This document shows, in pieces, positions 21,293 to 30,000 of a stretch of DNA of 30,042 bases. The translations under genes and the position numbers were made by a program. A model generated the notes under the pieces. That model had not been told where the DNA came from and did no database searches. It saw only the letters and a program-made list of their open reading frames with translations. The stretch spans positions 1-30,042 of the forward strand of contig CAYYFX010000044.1 of NCBI GenBank assembly GCA_964471155.1. The letters run 5' to 3'. Positions within the stretch are counted from its first letter, which is position 1; each line of letters opens with the position of its first letter. Origin of the DNA: CAYYFX01 sp964471155. Its GTDB lineage: Bacteria; ARS69.

Positions 21293-22840
21293 ATGCCCCG
21301 TCGCCCTCGCGTGCCGGCCACGCCCCCGCGGGATCTCCCGGCCGGCATGACCGAGGTCTGGCTGGCCCTGCGCGCCGAGGCGGTCCGGCTGGGGCGGGGC
21401 GCCCTCGCCCGCCGTCTCGGGGTCTCCACGCACACGCTGCAGCGCATCCTCGTGGACGGGACGGTGCCGCGCTTCGAGTCCGCCTCCGTGCGCCAGGCGC
21501 GGTCGTGGGCGCGCACGCTGGCGCGCTTGGCAGGGCAGCTCGGGCACGATCCGCGGGCGTGGGTGGAGGCGGCGGGACTGCCCTGGGACGAGACCCGCGC
21601 GCCCGCCGCGGCGGACCGCCCGACCGGACGCCGCGCGACGCCGCGCCCGCCCGCGACGGCGGTGATCGCGGTGACGCCCTCGCGGCTCGGCTCGATCCCG
21701 GATGCGCGCGCGATCGCTCCGCTCGCCCGGCAACTCGTGCGCGCGACGTATCCGGATGCCGACCCGCCGGTGCGCGTCCTGCCCCTGCCCCGCGCCCTCG
21801 CCTGGCGGGACTCCGCGCCGCCGGGCGCGCTCCCCGTCGTGGCGGGCATCCTGGACTGCGCCGCGCTGCGCCGGCGGGGATGGGCGACGCTCGCGGTGCC
21901 GGGCTGCCGTGCGTCCGTTCGCGCGCTCCGGGTCGTGCCCGACCGCGTGACGCCCGCGCCGTGGGCGGAGGTGCCCCGCGCGGGGGCGGCGTTCGTGGTC
22001 GCGTGCGGCGATGCCGTGGAGGCCTGGCTGCGCGTCCACCGCGACGCGCCGTCCTCCCGGGTGCGCGCCCTGCCCGACGACGCGGCGTCCCTCGAGGCGA
22101 CGCTGGCGGCGGTACGCCGGCACCGCGCCGCGCGCGACCCGGAAGACCTCTACCTGGTCGCGGACGAAGCCACCTGCCGGGCCGCCCTCCTCGCCGCGGG
22201 ATCCTCCCCCGCGCTGCCGCCGGACGAGGACGCGCCGTCGTTCCCCGTCGCGCTCGCGATCCCGGCGGGACACGCGGCCGCGCCCGACCTCGTCACCGCG
22301 TGGACGGACGAGCTCTTCGGCTCCGCGCGGGCCGCCACCGCGTCGACCTGCGCGGCGATGCTGCACGCCTCCCGCCACCGCCTGGCCGACTTCCCCGGTG
22401 CCGATGACGTGTTCCGCCGGGTGCTCGCGCGCGAGCTGCTCCACGCGTTCCTGCGCGACGCCGGCCTCTCCCCCGACGACGCGCCGCCGACCCCCGACGC
22501 CTGGGACGGCCCGGTCGCCCGCACCCAGGCGCTCCTTCCCGGGACCTGGTCCGGCACGGTCGAGTCCCTCGCCGCCGCCGCGGGGGCCCCGCACCCTCCG
22601 ACCCCGGGCGCGCACTGCCTGTCGTGCGCCACCTCCCTGCGCGAGCACGGCGGCGTCAACCCGCTCTACTGCCGCCACTGCTCCGACGACTCCGGCCGCC
22701 TCCGCCCCCGGGAGGAGGTGCACGAGATCCTCGCGACCTGGATGCTGGGCTGGCAGGACGGCCTGACCCCGGAGACCGCCCGCGCCCGCGCCGCCCGCTT
22801 CATGAGCACGATGCCCGCGTGGAGCCCCGCGGATAGCTGA
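21293..22840 (+). CDS. HTH DNA-binding protein with periplasmic-binding-like middle and C-terminal zinc ribbon
   Basis: 515 residues, no signal peptide. Residues about 33-57 form a helix-turn-helix (LGRGALARRLGVSTHTLQRIL) within an N-terminal domain to about 97. After a Pro/Ala linker, residues about 122-350 run like a type-2 periplasmic-binding fold (IAVTPSRLGSIPDARAIAPL; PVVAGILDCAALRRRGWATLAVPG; AAFVVACGDAVEAWLR; DLYLVADEATCRAALLA), suggesting a ligand-sensing domain; this is inferred from pattern only. The C-terminus is a putative zinc ribbon like PF12674: C442-x2-C445 and C460-x2-C463, then REEVHEILATWMLGWQDGLTPETA...RFMSTMPAW. The ATG start at 21293 has GGAGG 10 bases upstream and its own promoter. 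It precedes a histidine kinase gene by 143 bases. I do not recognise the whole architecture. Confidence 0.8.
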   Translation: MPRRPRVPATPPRDLPAGMTEVWLALRAEAVRLGRGALARRLGVSTHTLQRILVDGTVPRFESASVRQARSWARTLARLAGQLGHDPRAWVEAAGLPWDETRAPAAADRPTGRRATPRPPATAVIAVTPSRLGSIPDARAIAPLARQLVRATYPDADPPVRVLPLPRALAWRDSAPPGALPVVAGILDCAALRRRGWATLAVPGCRASVRALRVVPDRVTPAPWAEVPRAGAAFVVACGDAVEAWLRVHRDAPSSRVRALPDDAASLEATLAAVRRHRAARDPEDLYLVADEATCRAALLAAGSSPALPPDEDAPSFPVALAIPAGHAAAPDLVTAWTDELFGSARAATASTCAAMLHASRHRLADFPGADDVFRRVLARELLHAFLRDAGLSPDDAPPTPDAWDGPVARTQALLPGTWSGTVESLAAAAGAPHPPTPGAHCLSCATSLREHGGVNPLYCRHCSDDSGRLRPREEVHEILATWMLGWQDGLTPETARARAARFMSTMPAWSPADS

Positions 22841-22842
22841 GC

Positions 22843-22860
22843 CGGCCCTCCTCTGGGCCG
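22843..22860 (+). terminator. Hairpin just after the regulator gene
   Basis: CGGCCC (22843-22848) pairs with GGGCCG (22855-22860) across a 6-base loop, starting 3 bases after the stop codon. There is no T-run. It may end or attenuate transcription before the histidine kinase gene. The rest of the 143-base gap shows no clear promoter. Confidence 0.35.
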
Positions 22861-22983
22861 CTGGCCCCGCGCCACGCGGAGGGACGCCCGGGGTTCAACG
22901 TCCGGGGGCGGAACGCCGAAAACCCGGGGAGCCCCCCGGTCCGGCCACCGGCCGAGCCGGTCCTCGTCCCCGTTCGTCCGGGA

Positions 22984-24705
22984 GTGGTCGTGGCCGGATC
23001 GCTTCGCGTGCTCCTCGTCGAGGACTCGGAGAACGACGCCGAGCTGATGGCGGAGGCCCTGCAATCGGCGGGATACGACCTGCGCCTCCGCCGGGTGGAG
23101 TCGGAAGACGAGCTGCGGCACGCGCTCGGGCGCGGGCCGTGGGACATCGTGTTCGCGGACTACCATCTGCCCCGCTTCGACGGGCTCGCCGCGCTGCGCA
23201 TCGTGAAGGGGACCGCGCCGGAGCTGCCGGTCGTGCTCGTCTCCGGGACGATCGGCGAGGAGCTCGCCGTCGCCGCGATGCGCGAGGGCGCGCACGACTA
23301 CGTCCTCAAGCAGAACCTGCACCGCCTCGGCCCCGTCGTGGAGCGCGAGATGGCCGAGGTCGCGCGCCGGCAGCGGCATCGCGAGGCGGAGACGGCGCTG
23401 CTCGAGGCCTCGCCGGACGCGATGATCGTGGTGGCGCCGGACGGGCGCATCCTGCGCGCCAGCCGCCGCGCGGACGGCATGTTCGGGACGATGGCGCTGG
23501 AGCTGATCGGGGTGCCGTTCCGGACGCTCCTCCCCTCGCTGGACTCGCGGCGGCTCCTCGAGCGCCTGCCGATCGACGGTCCGGGCGCGCTGGACGTTCC
23601 CCGCGAGCTGACCGGGCGGCGGCGCGACGGCTCGGAGTTCCCCGTGGAGCTCGTCCTGACGCCGCTGACCCTGCGGGACGGCGTGGGGTTCATCGCCGCG
23701 CTCCGCGACCTGACCGACCGGCGGCGCACGCTGGAGGAGCTGGCGCGCCGCGCGGAGGAGCTGGCCAACGCGAACACGGTGCTGCAGGACGAGCGCGTCC
23801 AGCGCGAGAAGGCCGAGGCGGAGCTGCGGCTGGCGCAGAAGCTGGAGAGCGTGGGGCAGCTCGCCGCCGGCGTGGCCCACGAGATCAACACGCCGACGCA
23901 GTACGTGTCCGACAACGTGCGCTTCGTCGCCGACGCGGTCCGCGACCTGCTTCCGCCGCTGAAGCTGCTGTCGGACGGGGGCGGCGCGCCCGGCGCGGAG
24001 CGCATCCGCGCGGTCGCGGCCGCGCTGCGCGGGATCGACCTTCCCTACCTGGTGGAGGAGATGCCGAAGGCCCTGGAACAGGCCCTCGAGGGGCTGGACC
24101 GGGTCGCGCGGATCGTGCGGGCGATGAAGGACTTCTCCCACCCGGGCGAGCAGAAGGCGCCGGCGAACCTCCACGCGGCGATCGAGAACACGATCGTGGT
24201 GGCGCGGCACGAGTGGAAGTACGTGGCCGACGTCGAGACGGACTTCGACCCCGGGCTCGGCCTCGTGCCCTGCCACGCCGCCGACTTCAAGCAGGTCGTG
24301 CTCAACGTCCTGGTCAACGCGGCGCACGCCATCGAGTCCGTGCGCGGGCAGGACCCCTCGGGGAAGGGGCGCATCCGGATCGCCACCCGGCGCGCGGATC
24401 CCTGGGCGGAGATCCGGATCTCGGACGACGGGTGCGGCATCCCGGAGCAGCACCAGTCGCGCGTCTTCGAGCCCTTCTTCACGACGAAGGAGGTCGGCAA
24501 GGGCACCGGGCAGGGCCTCGCCATCGCGTACTCCGTCATCGTGAAGAAGCACGGCGGGACGATGCACGTGGAGTCGGAGGTCGGCCGGGGCACCACGTTC
24601 GTGATGCGGATCCCGCTCGCCGACCCGTGCCCCGACGGGGTAGGTCCCGACGCGGCGGGCCCCGACGCCGCGGGCGCCGACGCCGCGGCCGCGCAGGCCG
24701 GCTGA
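22984..24705 (+). CDS. Sensor histidine kinase with N-terminal receiver and PAS domain (REC-PAS-HisKA-HATPase)
   Basis: 573 residues, soluble. A receiver domain (about 7-125) has the acidic pair E13/D14, phospho-acceptor D59 in VFADYHLPRFDG and K109. A PAS domain spans about 135-245. A coiled coil leads to the H box GVAHEINTPTQYVSDN with H299. An extra helical segment (about 315-375) lies between the H box and RIVRAMKDFSHPGE. The ATPase domain has the N box LNVLVNAAHA (440-449), G1 SDDGCGIP, FEPFFTT and G2 GTGQGLAIA (507-515). All catalytic residues are present. A Gly/Pro/Asp/Ala repeat tail ends the protein. With a receiver at its N-terminus it probably responds to another kinase. Start: GTG 22984 (or GTG 22990). 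It converges on a close paralogue 6 bases away. Confidence 0.9.
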   Translation: MVVAGSLRVLLVEDSENDAELMAEALQSAGYDLRLRRVESEDELRHALGRGPWDIVFADYHLPRFDGLAALRIVKGTAPELPVVLVSGTIGEELAVAAMREGAHDYVLKQNLHRLGPVVEREMAEVARRQRHREAETALLEASPDAMIVVAPDGRILRASRRADGMFGTMALELIGVPFRTLLPSLDSRRLLERLPIDGPGALDVPRELTGRRRDGSEFPVELVLTPLTLRDGVGFIAALRDLTDRRRTLEELARRAEELANANTVLQDERVQREKAEAELRLAQKLESVGQLAAGVAHEINTPTQYVSDNVRFVADAVRDLLPPLKLLSDGGGAPGAERIRAVAAALRGIDLPYLVEEMPKALEQALEGLDRVARIVRAMKDFSHPGEQKAPANLHAAIENTIVVARHEWKYVADVETDFDPGLGLVPCHAADFKQVVLNVLVNAAHAIESVRGQDPSGKGRIRIATRRADPWAEIRISDDGCGIPEQHQSRVFEPFFTTKEVGKGTGQGLAIAYSVIVKKHGGTMHVESEVGRGTTFVMRIPLADPCPDGVGPDAAGPDAAGADAAAAQAG

Positions 24706-24711
24706 CCGGGA

Positions 24712-26379
24712 TCAGGCGCGCGCGGACCCGGCGGGAGCGGGCCGATCCAGCGGCAGGCGGACCAGGAAGGTGGCGCCACGGCCTTCCTCGGTCGCCACGG
24801 AGATCGTCCCGCCGTGCGTCTTCACGATCACCGAGTGGGCGATCGCCAGTCCCTGCCCCGTTCCCTGCCCGACACCCTTGGTCGTGAAGAAGGGGTCGAA
24901 GATCCGGGAGCGGATCTCCGCGCTCATGCCGCAGCCGTCGTCGGCGATGCGGATCTCGGCGAAGGGCGGCGCGCGGCGCGTGGAGATGCGGATCGTCCCC
25001 TTGGACGCGTCGTCGCCCCCGCGGGCGCGCTGGATCGCGTGCGCGGCGTTGACCACCATGTTGAGCACGGCCTGCTTGATGTCGCCGGCGCGGCAGGGAA
25101 CCGGGCCGAGCTCGGGGTCGAAGTCGGTCTCCACGTCGGCCACGTACTTCCACTCGTGCCGCGCCACGGTGATCGTGCTCGCGATCGCCGCGTTCAGGTC
25201 CGTCGGCGCCATCTCCTCGCCCGGGTGGGAGAAGTCCTTCATCGCCCGCACGATCCGCGCGATCTGCTCCAGCCCGTCCAGCGACTGCTCCATGGCGCGC
25301 GGGACCTCCGCCGCGAGGTACCCGAGGTCCAGCGACCGCACGGCCTCGAAGAGGGCCGCCACGCGCTCCGGCGTGGCCGCATCGGGCTTCGCGGCCAGCT
25401 CCGCCAGGTCCCGGAGCGGGGCCATGAGCCCGCGCAGGGCGTCCGCCGCGAACCGCGTGTTGTCCGACACGTACTGCGTGGGCGTGTTGATCTCGTGCGC
25501 GATGCCCGCGGCGAGCTGGCCGATGGACTCCAGCTTCCGCGCCTGCGAGAGCTGGCGCTCCAGGTTCTTGTGCTCCGTGATGTCCGCGAAGACGCCGAGC
25601 ACGCCGTCCACCTCGCCGCGCTCGTTGCGCAGCGGGACCTTGCTGGTCAGGAGGACGGACATGCGCCCGTTCCTGTCCTCCAGCACCTCCTCGATGTCCA
25701 GCTTCGGCCGTCCCGACTCGATGACCTGCCGGTCGTCCCGGCGGTAGTCGTCCGCCTGGTCGCGCCACGGCATGTTGTGGTCCGTGCGCCCCACGATGTC
25801 CCGCGGCGACGCCAGGCCGCCGAGCCGCGCCAGCGTCTGGTTGCAGCCGAGGAACCGGGAGTCGCGGTCCTTCCAGAACACGGCGTGCGGGATGGTGGAG
25901 ATGATGCCTTCCAGCACCGCCTTCTCGCGGGCCAGGTCGTGGGCGAGCGCGGACGCGCGGGCCGTCTGCTCCTGCAGGGCCTCCCGGGCCTTGCGCGTTT
26001 CGGTGACGTCGATCTGCATCCCGATGAAGTGCGTGACCCGGCCGGAGGCGTCCTGGACCGGCTGCACCTCCGTGGCCACCCACTGCGGCCGGCCGTCCTT
26101 GGTGTAGTTCAGCACCTCGACGTCGACGCGGAGCCCGGCCGCGAAGCGGCGGTGCATCCACGCGCGCGTCCTGGGGTCGGTCCCGGGGCCGGGAAGGAAC
26201 GAGGCGGGCGTCCGCCCGCGGACCTCCTCCAGCGTGTAGCCGGTGAGCCGCGTGAACCCCTGGTTCACCCACAGGATGCGCTCCGCGGCGTCGCAGATGA
26301 GGACGGAGCGGCTCGTGTGGGTGGCCACGAGGGCGAGCAGGGCGTCCAGCTCGGATCGACTTTCGACGGCTCCGGACAC
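24712..26379 (-). CDS. Sensor histidine kinase with two PAS domains (PAS-PAS-HisKA-HATPase)
   Basis: 555 residues, soluble. PAS1 (about 10-130) is LOV-like in sequence (VNQGFTRLTGYTLEEVRGR, LNYTKDG, GMQIDVTE), but the photoactive NCRFL motif reads TPASFL, so the flavin-bonding Cys is missing. PAS2 (about 150-270) has VFWKDRDSRFLGCNQ. The H box is GIAHEINTPTQYVSDN with H295, followed by the same helical insertion as in the opposite-strand kinase and RIVRAMKDFSHPGE. The N box, G1 (ADDGCGMS), FDPFFTT and G2 (GTGQGLAIA) are complete. From the H box to the end it is strongly alike to the kinase at 22984-24705, including ARHEWKYVADVETDFDP. Start: GTG 26379, with GAGG upstream. No response regulator gene is adjacent except the receiver fused to the paralogue. 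Confidence 0.9.
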   Translation of the reverse strand: MSGAVESRSELDALLALVATHTSRSVLICDAAERILWVNQGFTRLTGYTLEEVRGRTPASFLPGPGTDPRTRAWMHRRFAAGLRVDVEVLNYTKDGRPQWVATEVQPVQDASGRVTHFIGMQIDVTETRKAREALQEQTARASALAHDLAREKAVLEGIISTIPHAVFWKDRDSRFLGCNQTLARLGGLASPRDIVGRTDHNMPWRDQADDYRRDDRQVIESGRPKLDIEEVLEDRNGRMSVLLTSKVPLRNERGEVDGVLGVFADITEHKNLERQLSQARKLESIGQLAAGIAHEINTPTQYVSDNTRFAADALRGLMAPLRDLAELAAKPDAATPERVAALFEAVRSLDLGYLAAEVPRAMEQSLDGLEQIARIVRAMKDFSHPGEEMAPTDLNAAIASTITVARHEWKYVADVETDFDPELGPVPCRAGDIKQAVLNMVVNAAHAIQRARGGDDASKGTIRISTRRAPPFAEIRIADDGCGMSAEIRSRIFDPFFTTKGVGQGTGQGLAIAHSVIVKTHGGTISVATEEGRGATFLVRLPLDRPAPAGSARA

Positions 26380-26407
26380 GGGAACCTCGCGGGCGAGTGC
26401 GTCCCCT

Positions 26408-26427
26408 CCGGAATCGGCAGATTCCGG
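26408..26427 (-). promoter_or_regulatory. Inverted repeat in the leader of the PAS-PAS kinase gene
   Basis: CCGGAATC (26408-26415) and GATTCCGG (26420-26427) are perfect complements around a 4-base GGCA centre. The site lies 29 bases before the GTG start at 26379. It could be an operator or an RNA hairpin. The rest of the 126-base gap has no clear promoter. Confidence 0.4.
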
Positions 26428-26505
26428 GCCCCGGCTTAGCCTTCGGTTGAGTCCGCGGAGCCTTCCGCACCGGGGTTCACCCCCGCCGGGAGGCGGCCGT
26501 CCGCG

Positions 26506-26982
26506 TCAGGCCCCCACCTCCAGGGTCCCCCGCAGCATGTCCATCCCGCAGGTGAACGCGAAGGTCCCGGTCTCCGCCGGCGAGAACTCCACCACGGTCT
26601 CCTGTCCCGGCGGGAGGTCCGTCGCGGGAACGCCCATCGCCGGGATCATGATCTGCGACGCGCAGTGCGAGCGGGACTCCTGCACGAACACCATCTTCAC
26701 CGGCACGCCCGCCTCGAGCCGGATGCGGTCCGGGGTGTACCCGGTGTCCCGGACGATCACGCGCACCACCTGGTAGCCGGCGACCCGCATCGGCACCGAC
26801 GCGCCGGCGGACTCCGGGGCCGAGGCCGCCGGGGACTCCGGGGACACCGCCGCCGGGGACTCCGGAACCGCGGCCCCTTCCGGCCGCGGCGCCGGGGCGG
26901 ACGACGGGCGATCCTCCGGGGCGCCGCACCCGGCGCCGGCGAGCAGGATCCACGTCGCGAACGGGAACAGCCTGCGCTTCAT
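26506..26982 (-). CDS. Exported cupredoxin-domain protein, probably periplasmic copper/silver binding
   Basis: 158 residues. The signal peptide MKRRLFPFATWILLAGAGC could be a lipoprotein type with C19, but the lipobox is imperfect (Gly at -3). A Pro/Ser/Ala-rich linker with repeated SPESPAA-like units (about 22-63) follows. The cupredoxin-like domain (about 70-158) has GYTPDRIRLEAGVPVKMVF, SHC, and the C-terminal FTCGMDMLRGTLEV. The candidate metal ligands are the His/Cys of SHC and the Cys and Met residues of TCGMDM. This is the same type of domain that is fused to or encoded beside copper P-type ATPases and RND pumps. ATG 26982 is chosen because GGAGG lies 7 bases upstream. It follows the cusA-type gene by 49 bases in the same direction, so it is probably a metal-delivery partner of that pump. 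Confidence 0.87.
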   Translation of the reverse strand: MKRRLFPFATWILLAGAGCGAPEDRPSSAPAPRPEGAAVPESPAAVSPESPAASAPESAGASVPMRVAGYQVVRVIVRDTGYTPDRIRLEAGVPVKMVFVQESRSHCASQIMIPAMGVPATDLPPGQETVVEFSPAETGTFAFTCGMDMLRGTLEVGA

Positions 26983-27031
26983 GTCACGTCCTCCTTCTCG
27001 AACGTTCGATCGACCCCGGCGCACGGACGCC

Positions 27032-30000
27032 TCAGGACGGGAGTCCCTTCAGCTCCGTGCGCCGCTTCCACACCTTGTAGATCGCGGGGTACACCAGAAG
27101 CTCCAGCAGGAACGACGTCGCCAACCCGCCGATCATCGGCGCGGCGATGCGCTTCATCACGTCCGCGCCCGCGGACGTGGACCACAGGATCGGCAGGAGC
27201 CCCAGGAACGCCGCGGCCACGGTCATCATCTTCGGGCGGACCCGCTTCACCGCGCCGTGCACGATGGCCTCGTCCAGCTCCGCCACCGAGCGCAGCCGCC
27301 CCTCGCGGCGCGCGCGGTCGTAGGAGAGATCCAGGAACAGGAGCATGAAGACGCCCGTCTCCGCGTCCAGGCCGAGCAGGGCGATCATCCCGACCCAGGC
27401 GGCGATGGACACGTTGTAGTCCAGCAGGTGGAACAGCCAGACCGCGCCGATGGCGGAGAACGGCACCGCCAGCAGGACGACCGAGGTCTTGAAGAACGAG
27501 CGCGTGTTCGCGTACAGCAGCAGGAAGATCAGCAGCAGGGTGATCGGGACGACCAGCTTCAGCCGCTCGTTCACGCGCATCATGTTCTCGTACTGGCCGC
27601 TCCACTGCAGGACGACGCCGGGCGGCACGGCCAGGCCGCTCCGCACCACGCCCTTCGCCTCCTCCACCCAGCCGCCCACGTCGCGATCGGCGATGTCGAC
27701 GTACACGTACCCGGCCAGGAAGCCGTCCTCGTCGCGGATCATCGCGGGCCCGCTCACCACCTCCAGCGTCGCGAGCTGCGCCAGCGGCACCTGCGCGCCG
27801 GACGGCGCGGGCACGAGGACGCGCCCGAGCCGCTCCGGGTCGTCCCGGAGCTCGCGCGGGTACCGGACGTTGATCGGGTACCGCGCGCGGCCCTCCAGCA
27901 CCGTGCCCACGTTCTCCCCGCCGATCGCGGCGAGGATCACCGCGTGCAGGTCGTCCACGCTCAACCCGTGCCGGGCGAGGCGCTCGCGGTCCGGCACGAT
28001 GTCCAGGAAGTAGCCGCCGGTCACCCGCTCGGCGAACACGCTGCGCGTCCCGTCGATGCCCGCCAGCAGCGCTTCGAGCCGCGCGCCGATGCGCTCGATC
28101 TCCGCGAGGTCGTCCCCCAGGACCTTGATCCCCACCGGCGTGCGCACGCCGGTCGTGAGCATGTCGATGCGGGCCTTGATCGGCATCGTCCACGCGTTCG
28201 TGACGCCGGGGATGCGCAGCGCCCGGTCCATCTCGTCGACCAGCTCCTGCCAGGAGATCCGGTCGGGCCAGATCGGGCGCAGGAATCCCCGGATCCACTC
28301 CGGGGCCCAGCCCGAGTACCACCGCTCCTTGCCGCGCCACTCGGACGGCGGCCGCAGCACGACCGTCGTCTCCATCATCGAGAGCGGCGCGGGATCGGTG
28401 GCCGTGTCGGCGCGCCCGGCCTTGCCGAACACGCGCTCCACCTCCGGGAAGGACGCGAGCACGCGGTCCTGCGTCTCCATCAGCTCCCGCGCCTGCGCCA
28501 CGGAGATCCCCGGTAGCGTGGTGGGCATGTACAGGATCGTGCCCTCGTTCAGCGGCGGCATGAACTCCGTGCCCAGCCGGAAGTAGGCCGGCACGCTCAC
28601 CGCCACGAGCGCGGCGGCCGCGGCGATGACCGTTTTCGGCCGGCGGAGCACGAAGCGGCACGCCGGCTCGTACACGCGGAAGAGCGCGCGGCTGATCGGG
28701 TGCTTCTCCTCGGCGTGGTACGTACCGACGAACAGCCCGCTCGCGGCCCTCGCGAGGAACGCCGGGCGGAAGCGGAACGGGTCCATGCGCGTGAACATCA
28801 TCCGCAGCGCCGGGTCCAGCGTGGCCGCGAGGACGGCCGCCAGCGCCATGGTCAGCGTCTTGGACCAGGCCAGCGGCTTGAACAGGCGCCCCTCCTGGTC
28901 CACCAGCACGAACACGGGCAGGAAGGACACCGCCACGACGAGCAGCGAGAAGAAGACGGCCGGCCCCACCTCCTGCATGGCCTGGAGCCGGACGGCGTGG
29001 TAGTCCCCCTTGCGGCCGCCGGCCTCCCACTCGTGCAGCTTGTTGTAGGCGTTCTCCACCTCCACGATCGCCCCGTCGACGAGCACGCCGATGGAGATGG
29101 CGATGCCCGCGAGCGACATGATGTTCACCGTCACGCCGAAGTGGTGCAGCGGGATGAACGCCAGCAGCACGGAGACCGGGATCGTGAGGATCGGCACGAT
29201 CGCCGACGGCACGTGCCACAGGAAGAGCAGGATCACGAGCGAGACGATGATCATCTCGATCGTCAGCTCGTGCCGGAGCGTGTGGATGGCGCGCTCGATG
29301 AGGTCCGCCCGGTCGTACGTGGTCACGATGCGCACGCCTTCCGGCAGGGACGGCTCGAGATCGTGCAGCTTCGCCTTCACGCGCTCGATCACGTTGAGCG
29401 CATTCTCCCCGTGCCGCATCACGACGATGCCGCCCACGTGGTCGCCCCGGCCGTCCAGGTCCGCGATCCCGCGCCGGATGTCCGGCCCGATCTCGACGCG
29501 CGCCACGTCGCGCAGGAGCACCGGCACGCCGTTCGCGCCCGCGCCCAGGACGGCGGCCTCGAGATCGGCGATGGACCGCACGTAGCCGCGGCCGCGGACC
29601 ATGTACTCCGTGCCGCCCCACTCGAGCAGGCGCCCGCCCACCTCGTCGTTCGCCTCCCGGACCGCCTGCACCACCCGGGCCAGCGGGACGCCGTAGGCGG
29701 CGAGGCGGTTCGGATCCACCGTCACCTGGTACTGGCGGACGAATCCCCCGATGGACGCCACCTCGGCCACGCCCGGGACGGACTGCACCGCGTAGCGCAG
29801 CGTCCAGTCCTGGTACGAGCGCAGCTCGTCCAGGGAGTGCGTGCCGGAGTCGTCCACGAGGGCGTACTGGAAGACCCAGCCGACGCCGGTGGCGTCCGGA
29901 CCCAGCTCCGTGCGCACGCCCTCGGGGAGCCGCGGCTGGATCTTCGAGAGGTACTCGAGCACGCGCGAGCGCGCCCAGTACGGATCCGTGCCGTCCTCGA

